Part shown: piece after piece, positions 25,135 through 40,300 of the stretch
How positions within the stretch are numbered: position 1 is the first letter of the stretch
Layout of the letters: each line of letters starts with the position of its first letter
Assembly (NCBI GenBank): GCA_037389465.1
Contig: JAZARR010000059.1
Coordinates: 4,363,001 to 4,427,000, forward strand
Length of the DNA: 64,000 bases
Reading direction: 5' to 3'
DNA from: Baylisascaris procyonis
Taxonomy: Eukaryota > Nematoda > Chromadorea > Rhabditida > Ascarididae
Notes under the pieces: generated by a model
Databases searched by the model: none
The model's input: the letters and a program-made list of their open reading frames with translations, nothing else
Told to the model about the DNA's origin: nothing
Made by a program: the position numbers and the translations under genes

Positions 25135-28100
25135 CCGACTACTGTGAATTGCTGCCATTTGATGTGATGGAGAATATCGTCCGCTTGAGCCAGCAATAGA
25201 ACATTAACCACCGAATGCTTAGAACGATTTACAAAAGTACTGACAGAAGCGGTGAATGATCTCTTGAAATCTTATTGAACAAATCGTCCCAGCATATGGA
25301 AAAGTCCATTTCTTCCGAAAACAGTACTTTGTGTTTGTTTCACTTTCTCTGGGAGCTCTTTCCTTCCCCTCCACCTCCACCCTCCTCCCCTTCCACTCGA
25401 GTTCGTCGACACTGCCTAATTCAACGAAGTCATTTTAATGACGTTTCCCATTACAAGTTCTCTCATTTTGCAAAAACCGCTTCTGTAGTTTTCTGCAGTC
25501 GAAATTTTCAAATTCTCTCTTTGTGGCCTAAATGGGGAGGAGCCCTCCCAGGCTCGACGGATTGTTCCATACGGGATTTTTTTTTTTTTTGTTGATTCTA
25601 TGTTGATTTTTCGCCTCTTTGTCGATGGCGAAACTATCAAGGCAGCATCAATATCTCGTTTTTGTGCGTGCGTGGGGAGGAGCAAAAGGGATTCTAGGTG
25701 GATTCAACATGTGGAAAATAGTTCATGCACGCAAACTGTCGGAAGCAGTTGAACAAGCACGCGGTTGTTCCTCTTGTTGTCTTAGCAAAATCCAATGTTC
25801 TGTGTTGATGACGCAAGCGCCGACACATAAGTACCTTCCCTACTCTCAACTTACTTTTGATTCCCAGTCACTTGCGCTTCTTCACTGCAAACACCGGAAA
25901 ACTGGTCTTCTTAAGTGTTCGCAGCATGCCACTTTTTGTTGGTACATCATACTCAGAAACGTTGATGACCCCTTTAAACCTATTCACTGGACCGAAACTA
26001 TCTGTTAAAAGACCAATAAGGTTCGAGAAAGTCTATTTACGAATAAGTGAACTATGAACCTTCACTCTGCACAGCACTAGCTGGGGCCAAATATTCAGAG
26101 TGGGGATGTTTAGAGATGGGATCATTTCGAGAGCTAAAAATGACTACTCTAATTCCCTCTGTTCACTCATAAATACCACTGCCGAAATGGGCAGTCAATC
26201 GTTTACAACTCTGATCACTGAACTCTTTACTCTAGCAATGAAAATTGCACAAAATTATTCAATTTCGACCTGCGGAATTAAGGATTCATTGTGCAAAAGT
26301 ATCATGAAAACTGCCTCATTCTTCACTTCTAAGAGGCGTCTAATATTCTAACTGAAATTTCCAACTATTTTTAATTTCTTCTGAAAAGAGGGCAGATACA
26401 TTTGAAAACACAGCATAAGTGGGCAGAAGTCTGTGTGGAACATGTCTGTCAACAACAGCTAGGCACTATGAAATCTGATACTTGCACTACACTTTAATTA
26501 ACGTGGAATTTGTTTTCGCGTATGCGAAAGGAAAGCGTATGCATATTGTCGAATATAAACAAACTTCATTCCTGAGGACCGAACAAATAGAAAAAACGCT
26601 ACATTTGGTTGAGTGCAGAAGCGAAAGCCCTTTCGGAGATTGAATCTAGACGAGCTCTACCTTTAACAGCTACACTATAGCACTATGGCGTGACGATGCG
26701 TTTGTTTTTTACCGCATCTCACTAACCGCTACGAGTGCCAAATTAAACAACCTCGAAATCTCTATTGTAAGCAGCAAAACTCAGCCTCAAAAGTACTAAC
26801 TTGTTCAATAATCTAACTATGCGGAGCTCTTTTATTCATTTTTCGACAGACCAAGAGGGCTTTCTCCAACGCTTCATTTCCGTGGAAACTGAAATTTCTT
26901 CTCTCAGGCACAAACGGCATTGTTCTTTTGAGGAAAAATTTGATGGGAGTTCTCGGAATATCGTCTCTGAATATTGTGATATTCCCACTTTTCAACGTCT
27001 GAAGATTCAAGTTTTCCATTTCAAAGTGGTCTGATTCAAGAGTAGATCTGAAATTGGCAGATTAGTAACAGCCGCTGCAGCAGTTGTCGAGAGCTTAATG
27101 CATGGCATGCGCCACACAGGGCACTTGAAGGCAAATACCGCTGAGTATGTTAATGAGCCCACATTATGGTCAAGTTGGCTATAAGGCGAGTGTCAGAGGT
27201 TTCGAAAGCTTTTTCTCATACTTGCGCATCTGCCATATGACCAAATAATTTGAAGTTTCTGTTGTTTGATATTCCAATAATTTGATCGGTTGGAAGATAC
27301 GAAGCTTTGTGTTATTAGACGGATATTCCAATTATCCATTTCGCAGATTTCACTAACTCAGGATGCATATCTTCGATAGTTTTTGAGAATTTACCAGACG
27401 TCAATAAAAATGCATTCGGAGAGCAATTTAAAAATACGTTGGAATGCACTGTTATGGCTCGTGGCATCGCTTCGTAAAACGTAATGCATGGCAATTGCTT
27501 GAACGGGAAAAATCGGGAAACCCGATACTTGTATGCATTGAGACGCGCTCATTTCCTTTTAAGATGCTCGTTTTGCATTCATTCTCTACTCAACTTTCGC
27601 CTTTTCCCGCAGCCATTTTCTGCGAATTCTTACCACTTGGACGTGAAATCTTCCTTCTGACGTCGCTAAGGCGTCCATTCTCTTTCCCTAGGTAAAATCA
27701 CAGTTTCATCCTAGTTTTGATACTTATTACGCCTTCCTTTTTGAATTTGTGCAGCGGTATCAGGGGAAACAGTCATTCGGCTTTTTTTTTTTTTTTTTTT
27801 TAAATGCGCAGCACACACAAATGCTAAGTTTATGAATGCTTGCATGCACAGATGCCTCTTTTTCTTCCTTTGTTCTCTCATGACTGCTTAGACAGAAAAT
27901 GAACTGAAATTCGATTTGATTGAGGAGGGATGGGAAGGGCTGGGATTTATCATTTCTAAATTTCACTACCGCAAATTGTTTCATCTCTGAGCTGAAGCTG
28001 TAGGAGACATCAACACACAGACTTGCATAGATATGCATAGACATGATGGTCCCATAATCCACTTTTATGAAAATTGGCAAACGGTGCACAAGAATGAACA

Positions 28101-31100
28101 GCTTGCTAAGTCAAATTGCATAAGAAGGATTAATTTTTTAGTGTGCCAGAATGACAGTAGCGATGAGTGAAACAAAGCGCAGATTGAGAACCTGCACCCA
28201 AATCACTTCTTCTAATCGTTTCTTGGCTCAGTCTTCGAGTATGGTCATATCTGTTAATGTTGAGATTTCTAAGCAAGTACATAGGAAGATAAGAGGACAA
28301 TGGTTTTCCAATAGCCACACTACTGATGCTTCGCTCACTTAGATGACTGGATAATATTATTGTCAGATGCAATAATTAGATTATTCTACCCTTCTTTGAG
28401 TACCCTTTTTCCACAACAGTAAGCCATATTTGAGCCCTTCTCCATGATAGCCACTTCTCTGTTAAATAATGGAAAGATGGCGCGTTCTATACTTCTGCAA
28501 TGCTATAACACAGTTGAACTGTGACAAATTTTTTGAGCCAAGATAACCATCAAATCATCAAATTTATGCTCATCTATAGATTCTTCATCCTCACGTTATT
28601 AAGAAACCTATAATCCTGCGAATTTCATTCAAGATTGCAGGCGCGAATGTTGGCTCGTTGAGTTGGTTGTTATGCGCACTTTTGCTTGTTAAATATTTAT
28701 CCAAGATTTCTGTGTATCAATAAGAGGTGTACTGCTTCTGAGTGGAGTGCTTAACCCACTTCAAAGTAGAAAGACTCAAAAATAAGCAGATTATGACGCT
28801 TGTGAGAGAATTTAACCAGTTAAATCTTTGATTGATCGACCTATTAGGCAAACTTGAGAGCAGACTGGAGTGGGCAATCCTGTAGGGTTTTGCAAACTTC
28901 GCAATTTCGAAATCAGCTTTCTTGTACTCAAGATCTATCGGCTCCGCAGAATTCTGATCCACCAGCTTGACTTTGAGCTGCAAAAACTGTTTTTGAGAGT
29001 TTGGCCAAGCGGAGTTGTTGGTCCAACTCTTCTTGGTTTCTCATAATATGTAGGTCATGTGCCCTGAGGTGTCGCGAAAATGCATGGCATGATACAAAGG
29101 GCGTTGAACTGCGAAATGCAGGTCGTTTGTGACCTGTAGGAATAAGTTCATGGTGGTAAACAGGATGCTGTATTAAGGGAAGGAATGTGAGGATGAAGTG
29201 GACTGTGGGATTAGGTATGGGATGGTAAACAGTAGGTGTTGGAGGTGGCAAACAGCATGCTAGCGAATAACCCGGTTGCGAGAGTTAAGTGCAAGCTGAT
29301 AAGGAATGGGATACAGGATTGGTAAAGAGTAAGTTGGATGAGTAGTGAGCGGTGAGTTTGAAAGTGTGAAAATGCAAACAGCGGCTTGTGGGGCAAGGCG
29401 TGAGGTGGTAAACAGCTGGTTGCGCGCATGAGTTTATTGTGGCTTGTACTGTTGGATTTGAATGTACCAGATCATATATGAACACGCTACTCCCACTTTC
29501 CATATGCGCGGGTCATTTGCACTGGAAAAGCGCTTGTGCCTTGGTCATTTGCGCTAGAGCTATTTGCGCACTGTCATTTAAGCCTTCCACGCTTCAACAT
29601 CTTGCTGGGGGTTTCATGCAGAGAGTATCGTACCTAGTGACGCTTGTATAGTTAACAAATAATCATCTTCAAAATGCTGGTGCGCCTAACTGGACTAAAA
29701 TGTAAAGCTTTGAATTTATTATGTATATAAGCTTTCGATTCACATTTTGTTGTTCAATGTAGTCGTACTGTATGAGAGTGTTGTGTTCTTTTAACCATTT
29801 TTGCGGAATCATGTTTAGCGCCCATAACTGTTGCTAATTCATCCAAGTCTCGTTTTAAAGCTTTTGATAATGCTTTCTGGATTACACAAGCTCATTTGCC
29901 TTGATTGGATTTATTTGCTTTCATGATTCGTCTACTTGTTTACTTGCTTACCCGGACAAGTTTGTTGGCCGCAGTCAAAGCCAAAGATTAAAAAAACAAA
30001 CAAACGCCTGAGCTATCTCTCTATGCTTATTGTACACAATTATCGCTCGCACCGTTTATAAAAGAATGGTTAAACATGATCCGAGCTCCAAGCTTCCCTT
30101 AAAATGCGAGGGAGTAGAGAGGCTGAAAAGATAGAATTTCGTTCTTCACCGGGATTTCCCATTTAGATGATACCCTATTACAAAAGTTGCAGGAAAGTTC
30201 AGAGGAGTAGAGATCTGGTTGTTCGTTTGCTCTCAGGTAAAAAGCTTCGCAAAGAAAGTTATAGGCACTGTTTGTATAATGCATATTTATGAAAGCGCAC
30301 TTGATTTACTTTGAGGTGCAAGAGAATATTTCTTCACAAATTAGTGCAGCGGGGATGAGGAGGAGGCAAATGTGCTGGTGGATGACCTCAGCAGTAATTC
30401 ACAACGAAACTGCTGTTTTCTAGATAGTTGCTGAGAAGTGTGACTAAGAAATGCTTACATGTGTGTGATTTTCTTAAGTAAATAAATCGAAGCATAGACG
30501 CTTGCAAAATTTATAGAACGTCTACTCTTATGATCGTTTGCTTGCATTTTAAGGGGCAAAGCTGTTCATGCGGTTGCCGGCCAAAAAAATATTTCCGGCC
30601 ACCTGCCATATTTACTTTCGTTGTGGAGCACCGTTAATGATTCAAGTGGTGATTTTGACATTTCAAAGGCTGTGTTCCTAAATCCTGTTACTATATTCAT
30701 TTGGGTTATTGCTATATCCCTTAACTGAATGTTTAGAGCTTTTCCGTAGTCAACGAATTATGAATTTTCTTGAAAATCATATCATACTGTTTTCTGTCTT
30801 AGTGTCCTTCCAATGCAATCAGCTTTATTTCTTGCACACCGTCTCATTAACTAACTGCAGAACTTCACTTACTATCCTTCCTTCTTGTTTTATCCATATT
30901 ATTTCTGCAGTAAAAACGAAATAATACGATGAATGTCCATTTAACTATAATATTATCACCGTTTCATGATCTAAGGGCTATATGAATTGAAACACTGCTT
31001 CTGCTATGGAAACTTATAGAGGGAATATCAAGTTTTCATTTATTCATCTCTATCTGATTTCACCTTCAAATATTCCATCTATTTCATCGATATATGTTGC

Positions 31101-31886
31101 AACGTTTTTGAAGGTGGAAATACGATGTTCAAATGGATTTCAGAATTGTAGACGACAAAGAAAGGTGCCAAGCACGCTGGTTGTCAACAATTCATGAAAG
31201 AATGTTGCAGCATGCGATTTTAATGGTTCTTGCCATCGGTGTCAGGTGACTGCTGTGTGAATATGTTTTTAACGAAAATCTGGAAATAAATCGAAATTCG
31301 TTTGCTTTTGTAAGGGTATGAAAATTTTCGCCTGAAAACACAGATTATAAGCACCAAATTTATAGGCTGTACTAAAAAAGTCACTGCAACAAAATGACTG
31401 ATCTTCACTAGGCCGAACACTTGCTTTGAGGGAATGGCAGGGCGGTGATATGAAAATACACTTCGCGTCTTAATCAAACATGGGCATCCTTTGCTACCAT
31501 TTAATCCTCGGAAGTTTCTGTGGGCGGCCTATAGGCCTTGGTAAACGTATGTGGCTTTCTATGATAGTTAGTAAATAGCAAGATTGATCTACTTAAAGCA
31601 TATGAGGTTCGTAAAAAGATAAATGAAGTATAATTGCAGTTGGAATGTTAAATTAGCCTGAAATATTCTTGTTTTCATAAATCGCAAATGATGGGCTTTG
31701 ATAGTGCATGGTTGGGCGAGAAACGCTCGACTCTTAGAGGTTTTTCCTCAACATTTTTGAAAAACTTCAATTCTTTCGAGTTCTTTTCTATCATCTGGCA
31801 GTGGTTCACTCATTCTGAATTCGCTAATATGTGCCTGATTGAGAAGGGAAGGGACCGAGGGGAGGAGATGACAAATATGTGTGCAG
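25135..31886. other. Spacer; homopolymer run and diffuse repeats
   Basis: No supported gene. It contains a T-run of about 20 bases near 27781-27801. At 29155-29415 the motif GGTAAACAG (or GGCAAACAG) recurs four times in G-rich sequence. A 129-codon frame at 25619-26008 has no recognisable content and is of a length expected by chance. Confidence 0.45.
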
Positions 31887-32175
31887 TGCTCTCGTTGCAT
31901 TGCTTAAAGCATTGTTCAACAGATTCACGATCCATCAGATGGCCTACCAGAGGGACTGTGTAGATCTAGAGTGCGAACGAACGACCTTTGAGAAAACGAT
32001 AACCGAGTTTAGCGATGCAAACGGAACAACTGAACAGTGTCGTGGCTGTCAACATTGCACCATCAATGGCTACAGGTTATTTTCAACTTGTTATAACTGT
32101 TTTCTTTTTTCCCGTCCATCGATTAATCCGAAACGCAGTTGGGAAACTCTTGTAAAAAAAGATCCTTCTCAGTAA
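31887..32175 (+). CDS. Candidate 3' exon pair of an unidentified gene
   Basis: A frame open through 31887-32075 has coding-like composition and five cysteines, including CVDLEC and CRGCQHC. It follows an acceptor-like GTGCAG and ends at a possible donor (CTACAG then GTTATT). A second acceptor (GAAACGCAG) at 32138 would restore phase and give SWETLVKKDPSQ before TAA at 32173-32175. The 63-bp intervening sequence is a multiple of three with no stop, so retention would keep the same frame. I cannot assign a family, and I found no upstream exon. It may be a real terminal exon, a pseudogene piece or chance. Confidence 0.35.
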
Positions 32176-34370
32176 AAAGTAGGAGGCCTTATAAATATGA
32201 GCTTATCTCTATAATCGTTTGGACAGTTTTTGAAAAGAGTTAATTAGAGGTTAAAATATCTGTTCGACAATGCATTGAGTGAAAATGTTTTCATGATTTT
32301 GCAATGTGAAGTATGCCATGCATGATTTAATAATTCCTCCAAATGTAAATGACAGTTCATCTGGCGTGCGACAATTTTCTTTCTGCAGCATCTAGTAATA
32401 TAAACAAGCGAATATAAACGGCACCATTTTTCGGAGTTTTTTAGTTGATTTTAGAGATATAGGAGCAGAAATAAGCCAGCTTGTTAAACTGGTGTGTGCA
32501 ATATGCGAGCCCTCACTTCCTACTCATTCTATAGGCGAAGTACGCTAAGTACATAAGTGCCAAACTGGTGTCTCATGTGTTCGTGCGAAATGCTGTATCA
32601 GTGAGGATGCATATACCTCATTTACCATCCGGAATAGTACCATTGTTTTAGTGTTTGTGTTCGATTACGTGAAAGTGCATTACGAGCACGTCGAGCTCCA
32701 GACGAAACAGTAGGAGTATGTGGATGCGCACACAATATTCCAAGGACGTGCGACACGAAACCAACACGACAAAAGCCGAACAATGCATTAACGAGACTCT
32801 TCAACATTTGCTATCTTTCTGGTTTGTAGAAAACTTTCATCTGATTTTCGTCCGTTTTGATAAAATCCCTAAACACTACCTTCCTTCTCTGTTTGGCTCT
32901 TTGATGCTGTGAGTCGAACAATCTCCTTATGCTCCTTATGCGTGTATCATCGACAATATTTGATATTGCTTATTACCATAGATTCTGGCGAATTTCTGAA
33001 GAACTTTTTACTGAGTTTTTCACACCAGTTTCCACAGTGGCTCATGATCCGGCGAAATCACTTGCTCTTGTCGTATTTCTCGATGCGTGACGAATGAGTT
33101 GATATGAAAAGCAGTGCTAAGATATTGCTGCGTCTATTGATCACTATTTCCTTGTTTCTCAAAAAACGAGGAGTTCGTAAGCGGCAGACATTGGCCACAT
33201 AGTTGTTACTGTGCGTTTTTTCTGTTCGTTGCTATGCTGTACCATATTGCTGCTGTTTTGAGGAAAATTATTTTCATCCTTCTTTCATGATTATCTATGT
33301 AACAGTTTCAGCTCGCAAACTACTGAGGCTAAGCCCATGAAATTTATTACCTGTCGTATACAGTTCGGGCTTGAAGTTGCCATGAAATTTTCGTATGCTA
33401 TTTTCTTAGGCAACTGTCTAATGCGAGGAAATTATCTGTCGCTGAAAAATCGGACTATTCAGCTTTGAACTTTCACAACTCTCCGGCTATTGGCGCTCGG
33501 TTGTAAATAGTAATTGATGCGGATGGCCACATGTGTGGATAGACATGAGCTCGTAGAATGCACGAGAGTGTAATAGCTTGGCTTGGTAGCTGTCAACAGC
33601 AACGTTAAACGATGGAGAGGATATCAGTTGGGGTAGCATGTTGGGGTAGCATTCCAAACACACCACGCAGCTCTTGTTATATTGTCCTTCTGCTGCAAAC
33701 GATGTTGAATTTAGTGGACGATGTGAACTGTTAGAGTGATGAAAGTACAGACAGCGCAGCGTTTAGACGTGCGTATATAAGCATGCAGTCAACTGAGATT
33801 CCTCAAGGCGTCATTGTGCTTTGTAAGACGTTATTCGTAGAGAAATTTTTCATGTGGAAGCGGCCTTTACTTTTAAGCACTAATTCTTGACGCCAGCGAA
33901 GATTCGTGCTCAGAGTATCTAACGTTGCGAAACTTACAGCATTACTATCGCCACCTCGTCCTCAAGCTGAAAATCGACAGTCCTCAGTCATCGTTACGAT
34001 AGAGCCGTTTTGGCTGCAGCCATACTGGAGGGAGCTACGCCTTTCCAACTTGACCGTGCACTATGAATTCCCGGTCACTGTGAGTTCTTTAATCACTAAT
34101 TTTTGCACAACAATTTTTTCGAAACAAAAACCATAAAAGCTGAGACTCCCAAGAAATCAAGAAGTCAAGAAGAATTGTTCCATCCTAATAGTCACTTAAG
34201 TGAAATCCACTTTACTTTACAACATTTGATTTCACCTACTCCGATTACTTCACACAATAGCCAAATGCCAAAAATGTCGATTTTAGCATCCAGAGAATTG
34301 CGACGGCGACATAATTGAAGTCACGGCAGATGGACGGAATAATATCTGCAGTGCTAGTCTTCAAATCGAA
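32176..34370. other. Spacer upstream of the acidic-protein gene
   Basis: Nothing supportable as coding. It should contain the promoter of the gene starting at 34371, but I see no identifiable element. Confidence 0.4.
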
Positions 34371-37300
34371 ATGAGCGAATCAGAAGCAGGCAATGTTGAA
34401 GGTGACACTGTGGACCAATTCGCTGATGTAAGTGCTCTGGATTTCTCGATTAATTTCATATTCAGACTCTGCGAACTACTATTTCACTGAATCAAACTGA
34501 AACGACTTGAAAAACGCACTGGGACAGACTTTGCTTCTTATTTCGCAGCCATTCGAGGAAGCCAACACCCCAGTAATGTGAAGCAGTGGCTACTAAAATG
34601 TTTCTTGCATAGCGGATCGTTCATTCAAACCCTCAGTTATGTGATTTACTGTTCTCCAGAATGCACTGTTTGAATTAGATTCCATAGTGCCTAAGTGCTT
34701 TTAACTCTGAAATATGGCAAAGGTTATCGTTCTCTAAAAGAATTAATAATTGACAATTGAAACTACTCGGCAAGCAGATACGTTTCAGCCACAAGCAGAT
34801 GATTTTGCAGTAGAAAATGTTGAGTAACCAAAAGGAGCTTCTGGCAGTTTTAATACTTCAACAGTCGCATGGATCCATTAATCCAGTATAATAGGCGTAG
34901 AAAACCCATCGCCTTTATAGTTAAATTTTTTGCGAATTTTTTTATTAAAACGTTCTCTGCGATGATCAATTATGTGATTTTAGAGGAATATTTGAGTAAA
35001 TTTGTGCTTAGAAGATATTGTTTTTTTTTTTTTTTTTGAGAAGAATCCGCATATGACGCTTTTTTGTGGAGATTACTGGTTTCAGTTATCATTATTTGAT
35101 TTGAAGCTTTTTATCACTGTGACAGTGGAACAAAACATTGAATAAAACATATATTTAATAGGATTGCGAATTAAATCAAGACGTCTTTTCAAGAGTCGCT
35201 GTATTACAGAACCTTTACGAAGATGATGGTGTCTCGGAGGTGCAGTTCGACAGGGCTGTCTTCGCAGGAGCTGAGAGCGTTAAATTCTGGTTGACTTTTT
35301 GCATAGTTGCTTTTTTTTAAATTTCACACCAAATGAAGTCAGTGTTATGCCAAATTAGGCTACGAAACACAGTGGCAGTAGTGGGCTATCCTTTCCTATT
35401 CACTCAACTGCGCTAAAAAGCGAGCATAGAGGAAGGATGGTTTTCGTAACAGTTACAGAAATGTCAGACGTATTTTCATCAGAGATATTTGAGATCATAG
35501 GATTTATAAGTGAATAAAGAAGCCGTGTTTTTTCCGCTGTATTTTGGGTACTTGGTGAAATTGGATCGCTTGAAAAAACTTGACTATTGGACTACCGGTT
35601 AATGGTGGAGGGTTGACGATTATAGGTCAAAGGATCGACCATCGAAAAGCCGATGTTCAAAAATCAGTTTTAGAAAGGATCGATTGGACCGATCCGTTGA
35701 ACTATATAGGCTACTAGCGAGGGCAGTCTGATAGGTCTGTTTTGCAGGTATACGGTGTATGCGGAAAGACCGCGGCAACTGAATCCTCGCAGAACGGATA
35801 ATGCGGTTGTCGATGTGTATTCACTGATAGATTCCAGCAGCTTAGAATTCGATCTGGAGACGAGCATATATGGATTCGGAGACAGTCACAATGGTCTGTT
35901 GACAGTGAATTGATCCGAAAAGAGTCCTTCATAATATTGCAAGCATGATGTGAAATTCTTTCTCAAAAACTTGCATCCTCAAAATGCGTTGGATTATGAG
36001 GGTGTCATAAAAGTTAAGGATGGAATTTTTGATTGTCATTTCAGGCTGCAAGCCAAATTCATTTAAAATCTAGCCCATTGTGCAAAAAAATTTATGCGTA
36101 ATTTAATATTGTGACGTTAGGCGACTCATTGCCCGTTGCGATTCTCAGACGTGCAGCGAGTGGCAGCGATAGGATATGTTGTTGCAACTGCGACGTTATG
36201 AGCAGCAGATATTGATCAGTACGGTTCAGTATGTACTTTAGGACGGACGCTCTTTATTGCCCTCAAAATACTATAAACGATCAACGCGGATTGATTCTCC
36301 TTTTATTACAGTTCCACCCCTGCCAAACAACCTGTTTCATGAATACAACAAAAGACGTTTCTTTTTGCGAAATAATTTCATTTCGTTGCTGAGATTGATC
36401 TTTTCTCAACTTCATATCCATCACTTTGTGGAATCAACCTTAACTATCTTCTCTCTGCCATTCTCGAATTAGCATAGGCACCTATCATTAATGCTGTTGG
36501 GAAAACCATAGCTAACATGGTTCAATACCTGGTTGAAGGTGCGCAAAGAAATTTCTGATTATTTCGCTGCTATTCTAATCCGACCGTGATAATTGAGTAT
36601 TATCAAACGGACATAATAAACTCTGGTCTGCAACAATTTTATGGGAACCTACGCTTGAAGAATTTTTATTCGTTAAACGACTAGTCGAACCTCATTCCCA
36701 TCGAGAAGAATAAGTGCTTTTTTGTGACAATAAAATAGCTCATTTTTTATTAGTTTTGCGACCTCAAGAACGTGTGTATTTATTTGTTTAAGCGTTTTCG
36801 TATTTTCTAAATATGAACCACAAATGCAACTTGTCGATCTAAACTGCGACGTAGGGTGATTTACTATCGCTATAGTTGTATGACGAAAGTAATGAAGACA
36901 AAGCGAGCGTTTTTGGCTCTCCGTACTGTTCCGTACCAGTTTGTTTAATCGATCCGCCCGTTTTCACCATTTCTCACCATTTTGCTAAATTCAGGGCACT
37001 CTTTTCTCGTGACGACTTTCGCATTATGATATTCAAGTTTTTCCATTGCTTGATACAAGCGGAAATTTTTGTTCGTTGGTTGAATTCAGAAGCCGGCGAG
37101 TGCGAAAATGACGATGGAGGACTACGTTGTGGGTTTTCAGAAAGGTGACAAAAATAACGAAAATGAAGAATACAGGAGGATTACCAGAAATTAGCCTGCC
37201 AGTCTGGATTCGTCTGCAAAAGTTGGTAAAAATCCACCAGAAATTTTCAAGCAAAAGGATTACAAAAAGAGGTTTCCACTGACGATTACAAAGGGGCAGC

Positions 37301-40300
37301 TAAAAACTTCCTATCATTTCAAATAGCGCACCCTTCCCCATCGGCAAAATTCTTTTAAAAGAATAAGTCGTAGTTGTCCAACTGAGTTTCAGATGAGAGC
37401 TTCCCGGGCGATGTTGTAAAGTGGAAAGAAGAAGAAAATGGAAACACAATAGATATGAATGCAAATGATATGGATGGAAAAAGACCTCTGGTGGCGATGG
37501 AGAATGCCGAATCCGAATTCGAGCACGTACAGAAAGAAGTGGGTGTTTTTGCTGGACAGCTTTCTCGTCGGCTTCCATTGGTTAGGGCAATTACTCGCCA
37601 CTTACAAGAATTGCAGTTAGAGAAAATCAGTGATTCCGAAAAGCGCTCTAAAAGAATGGGAAATTTTAGTAAAATCATTTTAAACTCGCTAATTTCCAAA
37701 TAATCTCAAAGGTAGCCAGCAAAACATGAAATCATCAGGACGTTCGAAATGTTTTGCGAGACGCATTTTAAAACTCGGGAAAGCTCAAGAAGTAACCTAC
37801 ACGCCAACGTTCAGCTGTTGCTGCTATAGCGAACTTGCTTATGTTTGCCCACTCTTCGACTTTCTTTCGTTTTTCAGTGCTTTTAGAGATTTGCATTTGC
37901 AAAGCACATTATGCGTTGTCACGTATGCGCTTTTGTATATGTGTGCTTGCTTACCGTGTAATTTCAACTTGTGAACCAGTGAAGTTGCAAAGTTTCATAG
38001 TGATAATGCATTTCATAGGATGGCCTTCCTCATCATCCAGGTTGATCTGTTGACTTTTAAAGCAATTGTAGCCGTTTAAGGGAAACTAAAACTGTGTGTG
38101 CAATTTGCAACCGATCTGATCTTCATTTCATCTTCATTTCCTCTCTTTATGCACTCTGTTCCATTTGCGCGTTATGAAATGTTCTCATATTAGTAGGCAT
38201 TTTTGATTCTTTTGCGAATCGACACCTCTCTAACTTAACTTAAGTAATTACAGAAGACGGCTGAAGAAGTAGCGAAAGAAGTGGATTTTTTTGCTGCTGA
38301 CGATGAGGCACGACCAATTCCAGAAGATGGAGAAGGGGAGCCAATAGCTCCAGAAGCGGGTTTAGACGAGTATTCGAATACTGATACCGGTTTTGAGGAA
38401 GAATCAGAGCAAAAAGAAAATAGTGCTGAATTAAGTATTGCAAAAGACGGCGATGAAGCACACGCCGATTTCCGTGAGAATCTTATAGAAACAATGGACA
38501 GCACACAAAATGATGACAGAGTGGACGAAAGTCGAATTTACGCCACAGGAGACAGAAGGTACGATGAACTTAGCGGAGAGGATAATGGAAAAAATGGACG
38601 GATTGATGATGACAGTGATGGAGAGGAAGGAAATGACGGGACGAGAAGAGAATCATATGGCATTTCATCATTAGAGAATGATGAGGAGATGCGAGCAAGT
38701 TTCAGTTCGGATGATACTTTGGTTGATGATGATACGAGGGCACAAAGTGCTGAAGTGAGTGCTGAAAAGGAGGATGACGAAGATTTGATGAATAATGAGG
38801 AACATTGGAAAAAAAGTGATGAAGCTATGCGCAAGATCCTACAGCAGGATCGAGAAAGAGCGCATCGTCGTTTCGAGCTTACAACCCTCAGCACAGTTGC
38901 TGGTTTGTTACTATCTGATTTACTTGGAAGGACTATCTTCTTTTCTGTTACACTTCCAACAATTCGGATTTTTTTTTCTAAAGTGTTGTTGAGGACTTCT
39001 TGCTTAGCCTGAGAGATGTTAAGGAAGGTGGAAAGGGCAAATGCTAGAAAAGCATCCCTCCGTTTATTGAGGAACATTGTCATCATTCCTTAAAAATTTA
39101 CATGAAACGCATCATGCTGAGTCTTGCAATTTTTGTTAACAACTGAACGCAGTGGTTTTCTTGCTATGGCAAGTATTTTGTCTAATGTGAATGAATTCAG
39201 AAAGAACGATCTGTTCTCAAATAGTGTTAAATTTTTATTTGCCTCAGCACCGAGCCATATCTCATATCATAGAAAGAAGTACGTATGGCACAATCCTTCC
39301 ACTCCCTACAAGAAAAAGCTTCATAGGAAAGAAGAATCCCCATTTCGGTTCAAGCAAAATTCATTTTCAAGATCTTTTGGTGCATTTTGTCTTACACGTG
39401 CGCTTGATTTTGCATTATTTCCCAATTGAAAAATTTCCAAGCTTATCTTGCTCTCCAATATATTCATTATCAGAATATAGCTCTCTCCCGCTTCCCACGA
39501 AATCGCATTTGATCAGCTCTAAATTATCAGTGGAAAGGAAAACCTTTCCCGCGATTATAAATAAAGCGCTGCGCGAAGATTTGTACTAAGCTGTCGAGAG
39601 AAATAAGTTTAGCAGAGTTGATGAAGAAGCAATGTCTGTTTGTTTGCATGCATAAAGGAACTGCTCTGCTTCTTTTTGAAACTCGATAAGCTAAAATGAG
39701 ATGAGAAGAAGAAAAACAAAAGACATTTAATGGTGTTGGATTTCGTGCTACATCAGAGCAAAGTTTAGAGCGTATGTATTGGAGTTGACGTACAAGTCGC
39801 GATGGGGAAGCTTATTAAATATAAGAGGTGAACCTCAAATTCCTCTATGGAGATGAGTTATATGATGGATTGGACTGGTGGGGGGGGGGGGGAGGGGGAG
39901 AGGGGGAGAGGAGTGAAGTGGAGGGAGAGAAGGAGAGGATGACGATGAAGATAGATGTAATTTCCAACACATTGCGATACCTGTTGTTTGTGTCACGGAA
40001 GTGCTATGTAATGTGGCGGAGCCTTATTAGGCATGAGAGTTACAGATCAAGAAATTCAATAGTAAATCATTATATATGTCAGCATTCAAGTATAACCATG
40101 CATCGATTTGTACTAGAATTGATGCACGTTTAATTGATAAATAGAAGAAAAAAGAGATGAACACGTTTCAGCTGAATAATTTTTGTCGAGTGCAAAATTA
40201 AGTAAAAGTTTTCCCCCATAAGAAGGAAAAATGAATTTACAACAAGAAAATCAGCACTTTTAACAAAAGCAAAAATCACTGAATCAGAGGAAAGGTTGTG

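Noticed and set aside
25619..26008. 129-codon plus-strand frame
   Set aside because: No recognisable motif or splice context; overlaps a similar minus-strand frame.
39124..39589. Overlapping plus-strand frames in the intron after the acidic exon
   Set aside because: The acceptor at about 39200 has the right phase, but the translation is unlike the flanking acidic protein and has no donor that reaches the next exon.
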